A stretch of 64,000 nucleotides of DNA from Lotus japonicus (taxonomy: Eukaryota; Streptophyta; Magnoliopsida; Fabales; Fabaceae). The translations under genes were made by a program, and so were the position numbers. The stretch is from the NCBI RefSeq assembly GCF_012489685.1, contig NC_080041.1, positions 27,393,780 through 27,457,779 of the forward strand, written 5' to 3'. Below, piece after piece: positions 33,694 through 45,631 of the stretch. Below the pieces are notes generated by a model. That model was given only the letters and a program-made list of their open reading frames with translations, had not been told where the DNA came from and did not search any database. The number at the start of each line of letters is the position of its first letter. Within the stretch, counting starts at the first letter, position 1.

Positions 33694-35965
33694 TTTCTTG
33701 TGATGGGTTTGCCGATGAAAAGATAGGGTCTTTCTGCACAGCTGATAATCCTTACAGGAAATGAGAATAGAGGAAGAAAAAGGCGCTTTCACTTGATTCG
33801 ATTTCGATTATTGCAGCCTTGCCATTTCGAATCCGGGTAGGCTAGTGTATGTTTAACTGCAGAGATACAAATGCAAAAGAAAAGTCAATACTTAGTGTAT
33901 GTTTAACTGCAGGATATAAAGGAAAAAGCAATGGTTTAATTTTTTCAATTAGATTACATTCTCCTAACATTGTAAGATTATCTACAATCACAAGCTGATT
34001 TACAGTTTCATGACTATCATAAGAGGGTGTATGATTCCTAGGGTTGAAAATTACAGAAATTTGTTAAACAAATGAAAACAGAGAGGAAAAGAAAAATTGA
34101 ACCTTTTTTAAACAAATGAGTAGGATATAATTTGTTAAACTGTGAATTCAAGGACCAATTACACATACGATTTCCCAGACCAGAAACAATAATCAGAGAG
34201 AAATAAGCAAGTTCATGGCTTGGTGTACCAGACTAGAGGGTGCAGTGGGTGGCTCCGACTGGTGGCGCTGCGGGAAGAGCGAAGGATGCAAGGATGGAGG
34301 AGGACAGTTGGGAATGGAAGTAGCTCCGATTCGCTTTCTGTGTCAATAAAACCCTACATTTAACATGTAAAAGGAATTTTGTAAATTTCATACAAAAAAA
34401 AATTGTAAATTATATAAGAGAAAAGGTACATGACAAAGATTTTTGACAAAATTTATGTAGTGCTGATTTTAGTGTTATCCAATTATAATTATAAGGAAAA
34501 TGTTTTGTGGATATTTAGATAGTGGAGACATCCCGCAGACACCTGAAGTGAGAAAGGAAGAGAACAGAGAGATAATCAATAAATGTGATATATAATACAA
34601 GAGAGAAAGATAGAGAGAAAAATGAGGCGCGTGTTGGATGTCTGCACCGTTTGTATGTCTGAGTATCGTTACCGTAATTACGGTAGAGTCATTAAAAGCT
34701 ATCTCTGTAAGTCACCCCTCTAGCAAGGCGTCCGTGCAGATAAGTGACACTGGGGGCCTTGCATGCATTGACTTGTTGGTCCTTTCATAGCAATTCTTTC
34801 TTTTGGTCAATTGAGACATCCTCAAACTGAGAAGCCGTCCGAAGCACTTTCTTCACTCAATTTCAGATAAGAGTGTTTTAATAAAGATAAATTATGTGGT
34901 ATCCTCAATTTTTTTTTATATGGTACCCCATTAAGTAATTCTATAGATTATTATCATGTTATTCAAAGTAAATATTACATTTTTAGATTTTACTTTACTT
35001 GTCAATTAACTTTATCTCATGAAATTCATTTTTTGATGAAAAATGTACGAGTGGTGGAAACAAATGATGGTGATGGAGATGCGCGTAAAATGACCATGGT
35101 TGATAGATGCACAGAGCTCAGAAAACACAACTTTCAAATCTCACGTCCCTAAGAATTGAACGCTCCATTACTACAATTGAACACAATCAAAATTTTAGTT
35201 GGTATATGAGTCATTATTGTTGAACCGACTCATTTTGGGTACCACACCTTAGTCTGGCTTAAGGTACCACAGCAAACACCTTTAATAAAAGGACAAAACT
35301 TATATACACAATACCATATTTACTATACATCCACTGAATAAATAATTTGAATCAATTAATAAGTGGATAATAAGAAATAATATAGTATAAGTATTAATTT
35401 GAAGGTAAATACATAGACTAGTAATATTTTAATAGACAATTTTTTTTTATAAATGTTGTCACCTCTCTTAGAATCATTTGCATGTTTTTTTAATAAATGT
35501 GTTTTCTCGAATTTTTATGGAGTCTAATTTGTTTAGCACTTGACTAACACATTATTGATATTATAATAGATATTTTGATATAATTTATTTGAATTTCAAA
35601 AATTTATGTTTAGTAAAATTAGGAGATAAAAGTGGTAAGCGTAAGTTTATATTTAAATAAATTGAAAAAAACGTGACAAAGGATAGAAAATTAAAAGAAA
35701 TGCATGACAATACCATCACTTTTTCAGTAAAATATAAGGAATACATCATAATGAATTAATTATAATAATTATATTCTAGAAAGTGATTTAAAATTGATGA
35801 TTTTTTTTTATCTTTTCGAAGTAATAAAATAGTATTATTATCTACTATTTGATAGGGATGATAAAGCTATTAAGATAGGATTAGTTAGGTTAAACTGTCA
35901 AGTGAGTTTAAAATAAAAACTATTTCTTGTAACCGTAACTAATCAGTGAAAGATTGGAAGGAATT
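33694..35965. other. Intergenic region between divergent genes
   Basis: Contains the promoters of the minus-strand membrane-protein gene and of the plus-strand gene at 35966. A 20-bp motif TAGTGTATGTTTAACTGCAG is repeated at 33843-33862 and 33893-33912. A possible MITE at about 34890-35275 has inverted ends TGTGGTATCCT / TGTGGTACCTT, but no clear target duplication. Confidence 0.4.
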
Positions 35966-38007
35966 ATGAACGCTAAACCACCACTGGGATTGGAGCTCTC
36001 ATCATCTACAATGAAAGAGGGAGAGGTTAGTCAGGTTAAACTGTTTCTTCACTTTCTTGTAGTTGATTCCAATTTTTTTTAAAGAAACAGTTTCTTGCAG
36101 TGATTTACTTCAGAGATTAAAGGACACTGTCAGTGTAAACCAATAGAATTTCAATTTTTGTCCATGTTAGAAATCAATTTAAAATATGATACACATTTGA
36201 GGAATAGAGGGAAAGGGAATTAGCCAATTAGGGGGTTAATTTCATGTATCAGGGAGAAAAGTGACAGAACGGAGGGAGAGACTGAGAAAAATCTGTGTGG
36301 CTGTGTGAGATTTGTTTTATTTTAATTCAAATAAATTATTTGAAATTGAGTCGGATGCGACAAAAATCTGAAATCTTATTCATTATATGCGTAAAGTGAT
36401 TCTATAGTGACGGCGCATATTTTAATCCTTTTGCAGCCACATCTACTCAATGCAAGACCGGAACGTAATTTATGCCCTAAACCACCACTCCAATTGAAGT
36501 TCTCATCATCTGCAATGAAAGAGCGAGAAGAAATGTGGCGTAAGATGCAAAAATCCGAAATGCAAAACTCATCAACAATGTTCAAGTTCGCACCTGCCAG
36601 TTTTCATGCTAGGTTTCTAAATATCGGAAAATACGATGTAAGATATGATATATGATTGATAAATGTCACTGTGCATGCATATAAAAATCAATTTCATTTA
36701 AAAAATATTTATTTTTTAGATATAAAGGAATATACATTTAATAAAAATAATTTTGATGCAGTTTATGCCTGAATATCGCGGAGAGTTGATGGTGAAGTTT
36801 CAATTTCTAAGGAGAAAGCTTATATGGGAGATTTTAGATAGAAGTAAAGATAAAAAGTTCAAAATTGAAGTACCATGGGATAAAATTTCGGCCATAAGAG
36901 CATTTATTGAAGAAAACAAGACTGAAATCCTTGAAATTGAGGTGTGTTATTTTTCCTATTCTTATAAATTTCTTTCATGGTCTTTCCCTCTAGATTAGAA
37001 TAATCAATATACATTTATTTGATCTTGAATTTCTTTTTTCATCCCCAGCTTGATGAGCAACCAATTTTTCATAAGGAGATTAATTCAAAAGCAAGCAAAC
37101 ACACCACGTGGGAGATATCAGATCATGATTTCACAGGAGGTCATGCTAACACGTACCGGTATGTATCTTTGTTACACATTTGAGTTTATTTTTGTCACAT
37201 ATGCTTAGGTTAAAATTCAGGGTTAACTACTAGTGGCACTCAGTTAAATCAATCAATTTTAATTTTTAACCCTATATAAAATTTTCTATTGAAATCATTA
37301 AAAAATATAAATTTCTTGTACTTTTAGTCTTTTGTGACTGATTAGAAAACTTGCTATTTATTTTTTGTCAATGTAGCATGATGATTGAATAATATTTTAG
37401 TAGGAGTTGAAGTATTAATTTTAAAGTACAAAATGCGTATTTAACACATTTTCTTCTAAAAATTGTCTAAATCACTCGAGGTAAATATTGGCTAAAATTA
37501 CTCTAGTCTAAGATGATTCAATAATAATCTAACATGTGTCATGAACTAAAAATAAACTTAGGAGGCGATTTACTTAAGCTAGGATTATTTACCTAAAATA
37601 AATTTGTATGATTTAGACAACCCGTCCAAAAAATTAGTCAACTTTGCTTTATAATTTTTCTAATTGTATGTGAATGAATTGTAACGCCTATGTGAAATAT
37701 GATCTAATCATGTAGGATTCATCATCTGGAGTTCGCTAGTGGAGATTTGGGCAAACACTATGAGAAGATACTAAAGTCTGATAAGAGGCTAATGGAATTG
37801 AGCCAACAACCTTTTCCAAGGCTGGACTCTCCATATTTTGGCACACCTGTGCTATTTAAAAACATCAGAGATTACAACCCTGTGCAACATGATAATTTAA
37901 GGGAACAAGTTATGGCTTTAGATCGAGCACAATCATTTCTCAATGACCTCAAATCCTCCATCAACCATGAGCTCTCACAATCACAACACTTGCAAAATGT
38001 ATTATAA
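35966..38007 (+). CDS. Protein resembling the TRF2/HOY1 PH-like family, 280 aa (5 exons)
   Basis: Exons: 35966-36025, 36437-36637, 36762-36941, 37049-37158 and 37716-38007; all GT-AG and in phase. The core (FAPASFHARFLNIG, YRGELMVKFQFLRRKLIWEIL, IEVPWDKISAIRAFIEE, LEIELDEQPIFHKE, DFTGGHANTYR, LEFASGDLGKHYEKIL, LSQQPFPRLDSPYFG) matches a plant family annotated as TRF2/HOY1 PH-like domain proteins, of unclear biochemical role. The chain is short for that family. Exon 1 and the middle of exon 2 look like duplicates of one another (KPPLGLELSSSTMKEGE versus KPPLQLKFSSSAMKERE). The exon 1 model rests on the donor GAG|GTTAG and is the least certain part. Family name recalled from annotation usage, not verified. 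Confidence 0.7.
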
Positions 38008-38834
38008 CTAGGTTACAAATTCGCACATTGCGCGATGTAAGAAATGATATGTGAATTTTACTATATTATATATATTTTAATGAAATATAATATTCTTATG
38101 TTAAAATTTATAAAAATTTACCACAAGATTTAATTGTTGAAGACACAGAGGTAACAATAAGCATAAAAGACAATTAGGGTCACTTCATGCAAGTATGCAA
38201 CAATTATGCTATCAGGCATTTGTAATGTTTTAAAGGAAAGATAACCAAAAGAAGCATTATATTTGAAAACATGTCATTTTTGAAAAATATCAATTCTCAA
38301 CAACTAATGTGTTCATGTGCAACATGGTCTTTATTGTCACTCAAACAGTTTGAAGGCTACATTACTTCAGACACCAATAAAACTTTTCTCCTTACTTAAA
38401 AAATGAACCGGATGCAGATAAAATCTTAAGAGGTGCTATAAAATTGTCATATTTAATTTACAACCAAATTGAAAGCAAACTATTCATACTCCATTTGGTG
38501 ATGACTGGAGGATTATTTGGCAACACTTGGTTTGGGATGAGCAGGGGAATCTAGAATGAGTCAGAGTCATGAAGCTTCAGTCTTAAGTTGATCGAATAGT
38601 TGTAGTGTTTAAATATCCAAGACAGGCGACATTAACTTTGAGCCATTTTTCATTCATCTTATAGTTGACATAATTGACAATTTGACAGCATAAAATTAAC
38701 ATCATCACAAACAGTTGTTTTGTATTATTCAGCAATTATATATTGGGTAGTGACATAAGGTGAAATCTAATAATATTTAATCATATATAGCAAGATAATA
38801 CCTTTTTATTCCCTATCTAAGAAGTATGATTAAC
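38008..38834. other. Intergenic sequence
   Basis: AT-rich; no gene or repeat recognised apart from the 3' UTR of the preceding gene. Confidence 0.4.
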
Positions 38835-39062
38835 TCAGTCGTAATCAGGGGGCATAGGCATACAGAGTGGTACTTTGTTCCTTGTTTTGGTCTTCATGGC
38901 TACTTGTTGAAGTAGACAGAGTGGTACTTTGTTCCTCATTTGAGAAGAATTTAGCATGATGATGATCAATAACTCCAAAGGAGGATGTGGAGTTGCACCT
39001 GAAGGTGGAGGCACCCTGATAGCTTCAAAGAAAAAGGCCACACTTAGAATAAGAAATACCAA
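38835..39062 (-). CDS. Candidate small secreted peptide (75 aa), doubtful
   Basis: The frame starts with a short hydrophobic run (MVFLILSVAFFFEA) followed by RVPPPSGATPHPP, which loosely recalls the PPSGPS-type core of IDA-like plant peptides. The motif RNKVPLC occurs twice because a DNA segment ACAGAGTGGTACTTTGTTCC is repeated at 38859 and 38919. A second frame across the same DNA is also open and Ser/Thr/Gln-rich, so the coding frame is uncertain. It may be one exon of a longer gene, or not a gene. Confidence 0.25.
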   Translation of the reverse strand: MVFLILSVAFFFEAIRVPPPSGATPHPPLELLIIIMLNSSQMRNKVPLCLLQQVAMKTKTRNKVPLCMPMPPDYD

Positions 39063-39551
39063 AACTCCAATAATTTATTGTGATTTGTGAATGAATGTCA
39101 ATTGTGTTTAAATATCAAAGGTTTGCAGTTGCATGGTGTGAGATAAATACCTGTATTACTGCATTCATCTAGCTGCAATGCTGCTTTGTGTGACTAAGAA
39201 GGAAAAAACGTGCGACATTCTTCTTCTATCTACAGAGAAAACAAAAAAGTTTAATTTGTGTCTCTCACTCTGTCTTGAGGGTTAAAATTTAAACTCTCTA
39301 ATTTAATACAGCACAACACACCAAACCACAACAATAGTGTAATTAAACACAAATCAATTTATAATTTTCTTAAAAATTCAATTTATTTTTTGGATAGTTA
39401 AATATTATTTTTTTAATCCAAAACAAACACAAGTTTGGTGTATGTTTGAATGTCAATTGAGTCCATGTGACACTATTATTGAGGCTGAGGTTTACATCTA
39501 GGAATGTGTTTGGATCAAAGTTAATTTTTTTAATTTATTTTATGTCAACGG
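39063..39551. other. Intergenic sequence
   Basis: AT-rich; nothing recognised. Confidence 0.4.
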
Positions 39552-40960
39552 TGTAAGACCAAGATTTGGTCAGGTGGTACAACCCTATGTTTTGATGATA
39601 ACAAGTTTATATTTGTGTATGAACAATTATGGTACTCTAACGTTTGTCTTTTAAGTGCTTGACAAAGAAGGTTCTGACTCTGACCCAAAGACATATTCAT
39701 CAGAAGTGCTTAACAAATGTAACGCTTCTGCAATCACTATGTTCTTATGAACGGTAGTAAACGCTTCAGATGTTCTGAAGATTAAAGCTCTGACGTGGAC
39801 TCTGAAGATTCAAGTGCTGAAGTCTTGAAGACCAGAAGTTCTGAGTGAACGGTCCAAAAGATGAAGACTTGAAGACTCTGAAGTTCAAGAGTAAGTTGTC
39901 TCTCAAGATCTAAGCGCTTCTAATTCTGAAGACCAGATGTTCAGAGTAAACGGTCCAGAAGCAGAAGTTCTGAAGGTCAGACGATCCCAGCTTCCTTCTG
40001 ACTCTGATAAATTGCTTCACAAGTTCCAACATGAAGCGTCGCCAAGATCAGAAGTCAACTAGGCTAAGGCAATGTCATTGTCAATAGTACAAAAGCAGTG
40101 TACTATTCTGACCGCCTTACCTACGAGGTTCAACAACAACAGGTTCTAGAAATTCCAGAATTGCCCTCCAACGGATAGATTCTTTCAACGAATACAACAC
40201 CTCACCTTGGAGTATAAAAGGCTGAAGAGAGAAGAAATTGACCAAGAAACTATTGAGCAATACAAGTGAAAACCTTCAAGCAAAATAACTTAGCAATATT
40301 TCTTCATTGTTCTTATTGTGTTTACTCCTGCTTATTTAGAAGCAACTCTTTGTAAACCAAAACCTTCTACAATCTGTTTGTAGTTCCTTGAGAGACCAGT
40401 GAGGTCAGATTTCTTGAGAAGACTAAGACTTGTGTGTCTTAGTGTTGCTAGTTCATAGATTTGTTAGTCACTGAGCAAGGTATGCTAGTGTAGTTGTAAC
40501 AATCTTTGAATAGTGGATTACCTTCATTCTACGAAGGAAGAAATCACCTTAACGGGTGGACTGAATTAGCTTGAGAGATTTATCAAGTGAACCAGGATAA
40601 AACACTTGTGTGCTTTCCTCATCCATTTATCTTTTGAAACCAAGAATATTTGTTGAAATCTTAGAGGGTAAGTTTTTAAACGTAAAACCCTATTCAACCC
40701 CCCCCTTCTAGTGTTTTTCATACCTTCAAACATAAGTTTATAAAATTGATTACCTTCATTGAATAGTGGATTACCTTCATTTAACGGGTGGACTGAATTA
40801 GCTTGAGAGATTTATCAAGTGAATCAGGATAAAACACTTGTGTGCTTTCCTCATCCATTTATCTTTTGAAACCAAGAATATTTGTTGAAATCTTAGAGGG
40901 TAAGTTTTTAAACGTAAAACCCTATTCAACCCCCCCCTTCTAGTGTTTTTCATACCTTCA
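39552..40960 (+). mobile_element. Solo LTR of a SIRE-type element with a duplicated 3' end
   Basis: The LTR starts TGTAAGACCAAG at 39552 and ends CATACCTTCA at 40728; it is related to but distinct from the LTRs of copies A-C. It has a GGAGTATAAAAGG TATA box near 40210. A second copy of its last ~200 bp, with 21 bp missing, follows after 28 bp of flank and ends at 40960 in the same CATACCTTCA followed by AACATAAGTTTATAAAATTG, so the LTR end and flank were duplicated together. The flanks AACGG and AACAT do not form a perfect 5-bp duplication. Confidence 0.85.
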
Positions 40961-42117
40961 AACATAAGTTTATAAAATTGAGTTTAGTTAAAAGTGAATT
41001 TCTTTAATGGGATTTATGCATAGATACTTTTATGAAAATATTAATTTAAGAAATGAATCATGTTTGGATAATACAATTTGAAAGTGTTTTTAGGGCGTAA
41101 AAGCAACTAGCCATTTGAGGAGGAAATTGAGTTTGAATGTAACTGGATTCAGTTGAATGCAAAAACATCACTTTAGATGCACAAATTAAAAGTGAATTTT
41201 GGTAAATTCAGAATGAAAGAAACGGAGATTGTGAAAACCAATTGAATGCTTTCCATTCAATTGCCAAACAAACACACCCTTAAAAGGGAAATAATAACCA
41301 TCAAGAGACCTTTGGACTAAAAAAAATCCTAACAGTTGACTGCATGATTACAATTTACGCCACTTTACAGGGTTGCTGTATGGAATATATGGTCATAAAA
41401 TTGTCATTTGATATTGTACTGTTCAAGTTTTGGTGACTTTTATTTATTTTGCTGTTCTCTGCCATTTGTAATATTATTTTAGAATTTTCTCTTGTATTAA
41501 GGGTTGGTGTACCCTTGTTAGAAAACTAATAACCTACAAATTAAATATATATACTACCATGAAATAAATCTTGAAAGACATCAAACATATAAGGGGAATA
41601 ACATATATTAATCAAACACCACATATAACAATCAACATGAACAAGATTGATAAACAAAATTATAAGAGAAAGGGATTTAGATGAAGCCTAGGTTGAAGCG
41701 CGCTAGGCGCTGTCCTTAGAGAGAAAACGCCCCAACTGCACTCGGTAGAATGATAAATTAATGCGCTCCTCTCCCAAGATACGTTAACCCGTCGGATCAG
41801 TCGTGTGCAACGAAGTATCCCCGAACTGATGAACAAGTTTGTGCTCTTTATCAAATTGAAAGGAAAACCAGTAAAAGACAGAAGAGAAGAGAAGTATTTA
41901 TTATCAGTCTCAATTGCCCGCAGTATTGCTGCAGTCACGTTCCTTAAAAGAACTTGTTGAACGTGTGTTTTCTAAAGTGGAAAACCTGACATTACAAATT
42001 GTCAAAAACAGTTAATCAAAAGGTTGTTATGTATCATGGGCTAAGAAGTACGTAACAAACTCTCTTATGCTTTTCCAACAAGTAAACAAATAAGACATAA
42101 TATATTTAATATAAAAA
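40961..42117. other. Intergenic sequence
   Basis: AT-rich. A 92-codon minus frame (41660-41938) has no recognisable motif and is probably chance. Confidence 0.4.
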
Positions 42118-43326
42118 TGAAGGTATGAAAAACGGTAGAAAGGGGGGGTTTGAATAACATTTTCAGAATAAAACTTCCACCTTAAGATTTTAACAAATCT
42201 TTCGAGACAAATAAAGTGCTTAAGATAAGAGATAGAAAAGCACACAAGGATTTTATCCTGGTTCACTTGATGAATCACTCAAGCTAGTCCAGTCCACCCG
42301 TTAAGGTGATTTCTTCCTTATTAGAATGAAGGCAATCCACTAATTAGATAATTGTTACAACTGCACTTGAAACCTACAAGTGACTAACAATACACTGACT
42401 TAGCTCACACTAAGATTCACTCTCTTAGTCTTCTCTAGGATCCGATCAACCTTGATCTCCTAAAGGTAAACTTAACAACTGTTTAAGAAAGATTGTTTAC
42501 AAAGGAATTGCTTCTCAAAAGCTTGTAGTAAACACAATGAATTCAATGAAGAAAGAATACTTAGAAGATTTGAATATAGCTTGCGCATGTGAGATTCTTC
42601 CAACCGCATCTTTCAATCTTCAGCCTCTATTTATACTCCAAGGATTATGGTTTGAACACTGCATGGGAATGCTACCGTTGGAGGGCAGATCTGGAATTTC
42701 CAGCTTCTGCTGTGGCTGAGAATGTTAGGTTAGGTCGTCAGGATAGTACATCTGCTTTTGTACTTTGGATAGTGACTTGACCTTTAACCTTGTAGACTTC
42801 TGATCAGAGGAAAGCTTCGTGTTGGAACTTGTGAAGCTCGTTGATCAGAGTCAGAGGGAAGCATGGATCCTCTGACCGTTGTACCTTCTGATTCTGAACT
42901 CAGAGGGAAGTACTTGGTCTTCAGAGCCATTTTGCTTCTGGACTTCAGAGTCTCCACTTTTCAGCTTCTGGATCTTCAGAGTCTTCTACACCATCAGAAC
43001 ATCTGAACCTTCAGAGTGTCTGGGTTGTCAGAAAGTCTGGATCTTCAGAACTTCAAGTGAGTTGAGTCCACGTCAGAGCTTGATTAACTTCAGATCTTCT
43101 GAAGCTTTTCTACTGTTTAGATTGAACATAGAGATTGCGAAAGCGTTGCTTGGGTCACTCTTTAAGCACAATGCTTCTGATTTGTGTGAGATTGGATTAA
43201 GGTCAGAGCCTGTAAATAGCACACTCAGAAAAACACGTTAGAGTACCATAATTGTTCATACTAAAATGTTAACTTGTAATCATCAAAACATAGAGTTGTA
43301 CTACACAATCAAAACTTGATCTTACA
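42118..43326 (-). repeat. 3' LTR of copy C
   Basis: Complement reads TGTAAGATCAAG ... CATACCTTCA. Flanked inside by the polypurine tract at 43327-43340. The bases outside (42113-42117) are AAAAA, but the matching duplication lies outside the window. Confidence 0.93.
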
Positions 43327-43870
43327 ATCTCCCCCTTTTTGATGATGACAAAACCAAGTATTTTGATGAACAATTCTTTAACAATAAACTGAATTCACTC
43401 AGAGTTTAGAGAAAAAAAATTAGACTTATCCTGATGTGAATGGTTTATTCTGCTCATTCTGAATCCAAGTCACAGCTTGATTCTGAGCTTAGCTCCCCCT
43501 GAATCTAAGACTTAATGAAAACGTTAGTAATATCTAGATTCTGAGCTAAATAATATGAGAGTTCAGAGTGAAAAACTTATGACATAGATGAATTGAAATA
43601 ATCGGAGCGCATAAGTATTCAGAGTCAACAGTAGGGTATCAGAGTCAACTAAAATCACTTCAGAGGAAGTGAAATGTATTCCTTGTATTTGCCCAGTGAC
43701 ACATCTATGGTCATAAAGGTGGAACTCTTGAATTCTCCAAAAGAAAAAAAATAATTCACACTAACACAGCTTACACATCAAAAACTGGGTTATACTCCCC
43801 CTTTTTGTCATAAGCAAAAAAGCATGAGGTGTGAAAAACTTAGTTTGAAGTACAAGGTACTCCCCCTTAG
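43327..43870 (-). promoter_or_regulatory. Multiple polypurine-tract motifs, copy C
   Basis: On the minus strand GGGGGAG motifs occur at 43327-43340 (adjacent to the LTR), near 43493-43501, 43795-43806 and 43860-43866. The same four-motif layout is seen in copies A and B. Confidence 0.8.
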
Positions 43871-43916
43871 AGAAGGTCTAAGTTTCAAAAAGATGGAGAA
43901 CTAAAAAGATGAAGCT

Positions 43917-43924
43917 TATATAAA
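43917..43924 (+). promoter_or_regulatory. TATA box of the antisense gene, copy C
   Basis: GCTTATATAAAGCG, with TATATAAA 54 bp before the ATG at 43978. The same position in copy B has GCCTATAAAAAGCG. Confidence 0.65.
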
Positions 43925-43977
43925 GCGATTAGGAACAAAGTAAGCTTCACAACACGATCAATTCCAAATATAAGAAA

Positions 43978-44358
43978 ATGACATCATACATAATTGCATT
44001 AGAGGAGCTCAGGAAGAAGGCCTTTGAAGAAGACTTGTTCTTGAATGTTAGGAATCCTGATGGTTCGAGAACCATACATGAGCGAATTACAATGCTGCTG
44101 GAAGAGGATCTTAGTCCAGAGTTGGAAAAAGATCTGAAGGAGTTCCTCTGCTTCGTGGAGGAGATTCAGGAGCTGAGCCAGCTGGAGCTGAATCTGCTGG
44201 AAGAGAAAGAAGCAGTGGAGAAAAGACTCGAGACGATAGAGGATAGTCTGGAGAAGAATGAGCTGAGCATCAAGCTCTGCAACATAGAATATACACTGGA
44301 TCGTCTGGAGAGGGAAAGAGTGGAGCAGCGGAGCAGCGCCAAGAATGTAGAAGAATGA
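43978..44358 (+). CDS. Antisense coiled-coil ORF of copy C
   Basis: A 126-residue frame (MTSYIIALEELRKKAFEEDL) runs opposite to the host element, between its ORF2 and its 3' LTR. It is highly acidic and Leu-rich, with a predicted long helix (EEIQELSQLELNLLEEKEAV) and a C-terminal Arg/Glu helix. It is clearly homologous to the antisense frame of copy B: the block ALEELRKKAFEEDLFLN is identical, with conservative changes beyond it. A TATA box lies 54 bp upstream and AATAAA (44426-44431) 68 bp after the stop, so it looks like a complete transcription unit. The last ten residues differ from copy B through a small insertion. Function unknown; capture of a host gene or a regulatory partner of Gag or ORF2 are both possible. 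Confidence 0.7.
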   Translation: MTSYIIALEELRKKAFEEDLFLNVRNPDGSRTIHERITMLLEEDLSPELEKDLKEFLCFVEEIQELSQLELNLLEEKEAVEKRLETIEDSLEKNELSIKLCNIEYTLDRLERERVEQRSSAKNVEE

Positions 44359-44425
44359 GGAAGGATCCTCCATTCTAGGGTTATGGATATGTATGATGTA
44401 ATGTAATGCTTATGATCTTTATATG

Positions 44426-44431
44426 AATAAA
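44426..44431 (+). terminator. Poly(A) signal of the antisense gene, copy C
   Basis: TATGAATAAAGA; copy B has TATGAATAAAAA at the equivalent place on its minus strand (54487-54492). Confidence 0.5.
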
Positions 44432-44755
44432 GAAAGGTTTTTCAAACATATGTTATGATTAATGCAGAAAAGAAACAAACACTTAAGAAAATAAGTAAAT
44501 ATAACACATAGAAGCAAATATCATAAAGTTATAAAAAAAAGAAAACTAAAAGTTATCAATTAAAGAAGAAAAACGAGAGAAGTCCTAAAACTAGGGCTTT
44601 GCAGTGCGACGCAGAAGCTCTTGAAGTGCTTGATTCATGTCGATCAAGAGAGTCTCATGAGTGTTGAGACGTTGTTCCAAAATGTCAAGTCTGGAAGACC
44701 TTGGCTGGTTCGAAGTAGATGGAACATCCTGAGTAGAGTGAGGAGCTTGAGTGGA

Positions 44756-45631
44756 TTAAGAGGCAACACTTGTGAAAGGTACTGGTGCAAGAACTTGACA
44801 TCTGAGAGCTTCAGCTTCAGCCTGTAACCTTTCAGCTTCTTTCAGAGCTTCTAGCTTTTGTTCAGCTTCTAGGCGTGCAGCTTCTTCTGCTTGTTCTTTC
44901 TTCTTTCTTGCTTCTTCAACAGTTTCAAGTAACTCAACTCTTAGCTGTTGCTCATGCAGAGCCACTCTTCTGTTGAAACGCTGCCTAGCAGCTTCAATCC
45001 TCTGATCCCGTTCAGCGGTGAGATGACTCATCATAAAAGGAACTTGAGCAATTATCCAATCACTCAGATGATTCCATTCTTCAGCAACAGAGTCAGGATT
45101 CTCACTAAGGTCAGTGTGGCCTTGCACGTTGCGAATCATTAATGATGCTTCATAATTAAACACACTGATGCACTCAAGAAGGGAGTTTGGCTTGAGATAA
45201 GTATAGGGAACAATGGAGAGATTGGTTTCAGGAGAAGTGGGGTGGTTACTGCTATTGGCTTCAGAAACACCTTGAGGGGAACCAACATCTAAAGTTTTAG
45301 CATTTGAGTTGTTGATCTCAAGGTTAGGCTGAGAGGTTTCAACCTCAGGGTTTGGAGATCTAACCGAGGAATGGTTAGATACTGAGTTTTCTGGTTCTGG
45401 TTGAATAGATTCTGGTTGGATGGGTTGAGATGAAGGGTCAGCTGCATTCAGAGGGACAACTTGTATAGGATGATCTGGGTCAACTAGACATTCTGGTCTA
45501 GGTCCAGGGTATTTCCTTGGGCTAGGTACAGTATGATAGTACTCAGGAATGGCAGACTCTTTTTCTTTCCTTATTTGGTCAAATTTGCGAAGAGATTCAG
45601 AGTTATTGGAGGGTGAGGAGTCAGCAACATT
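44756..45631 (-). pseudogene. ORF2 of copy C, 3' part (beyond the copy B insertion)
   Basis: Continues the ORF2 frame on the left side of nested copy B. It encodes a Pro/Ser/Asn-rich linker, then VPYTYLKPNSLLECISVFNYEA, and a C-terminal Ala/Glu/Arg coiled coil (RRVALHEQQLRVELLETVEE, EEAARLEAEQKLEALKEAER). The linker-to-coil segment is missing from copy B, so copy C preserves the fuller ancestral arrangement. The 5' part lies at 56964-58799. Confidence 0.8.

Noticed and set aside
34890..35275. MITE with TGTGGTAYCYT ends
   Set aside because: The ends are only partly complementary and no target duplication could be found; kept as a low-confidence remark in the intergenic entry.
41660..41938. 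92-codon minus frame
   Set aside because: No motif, no conserved neighbour and no splice or promoter context.
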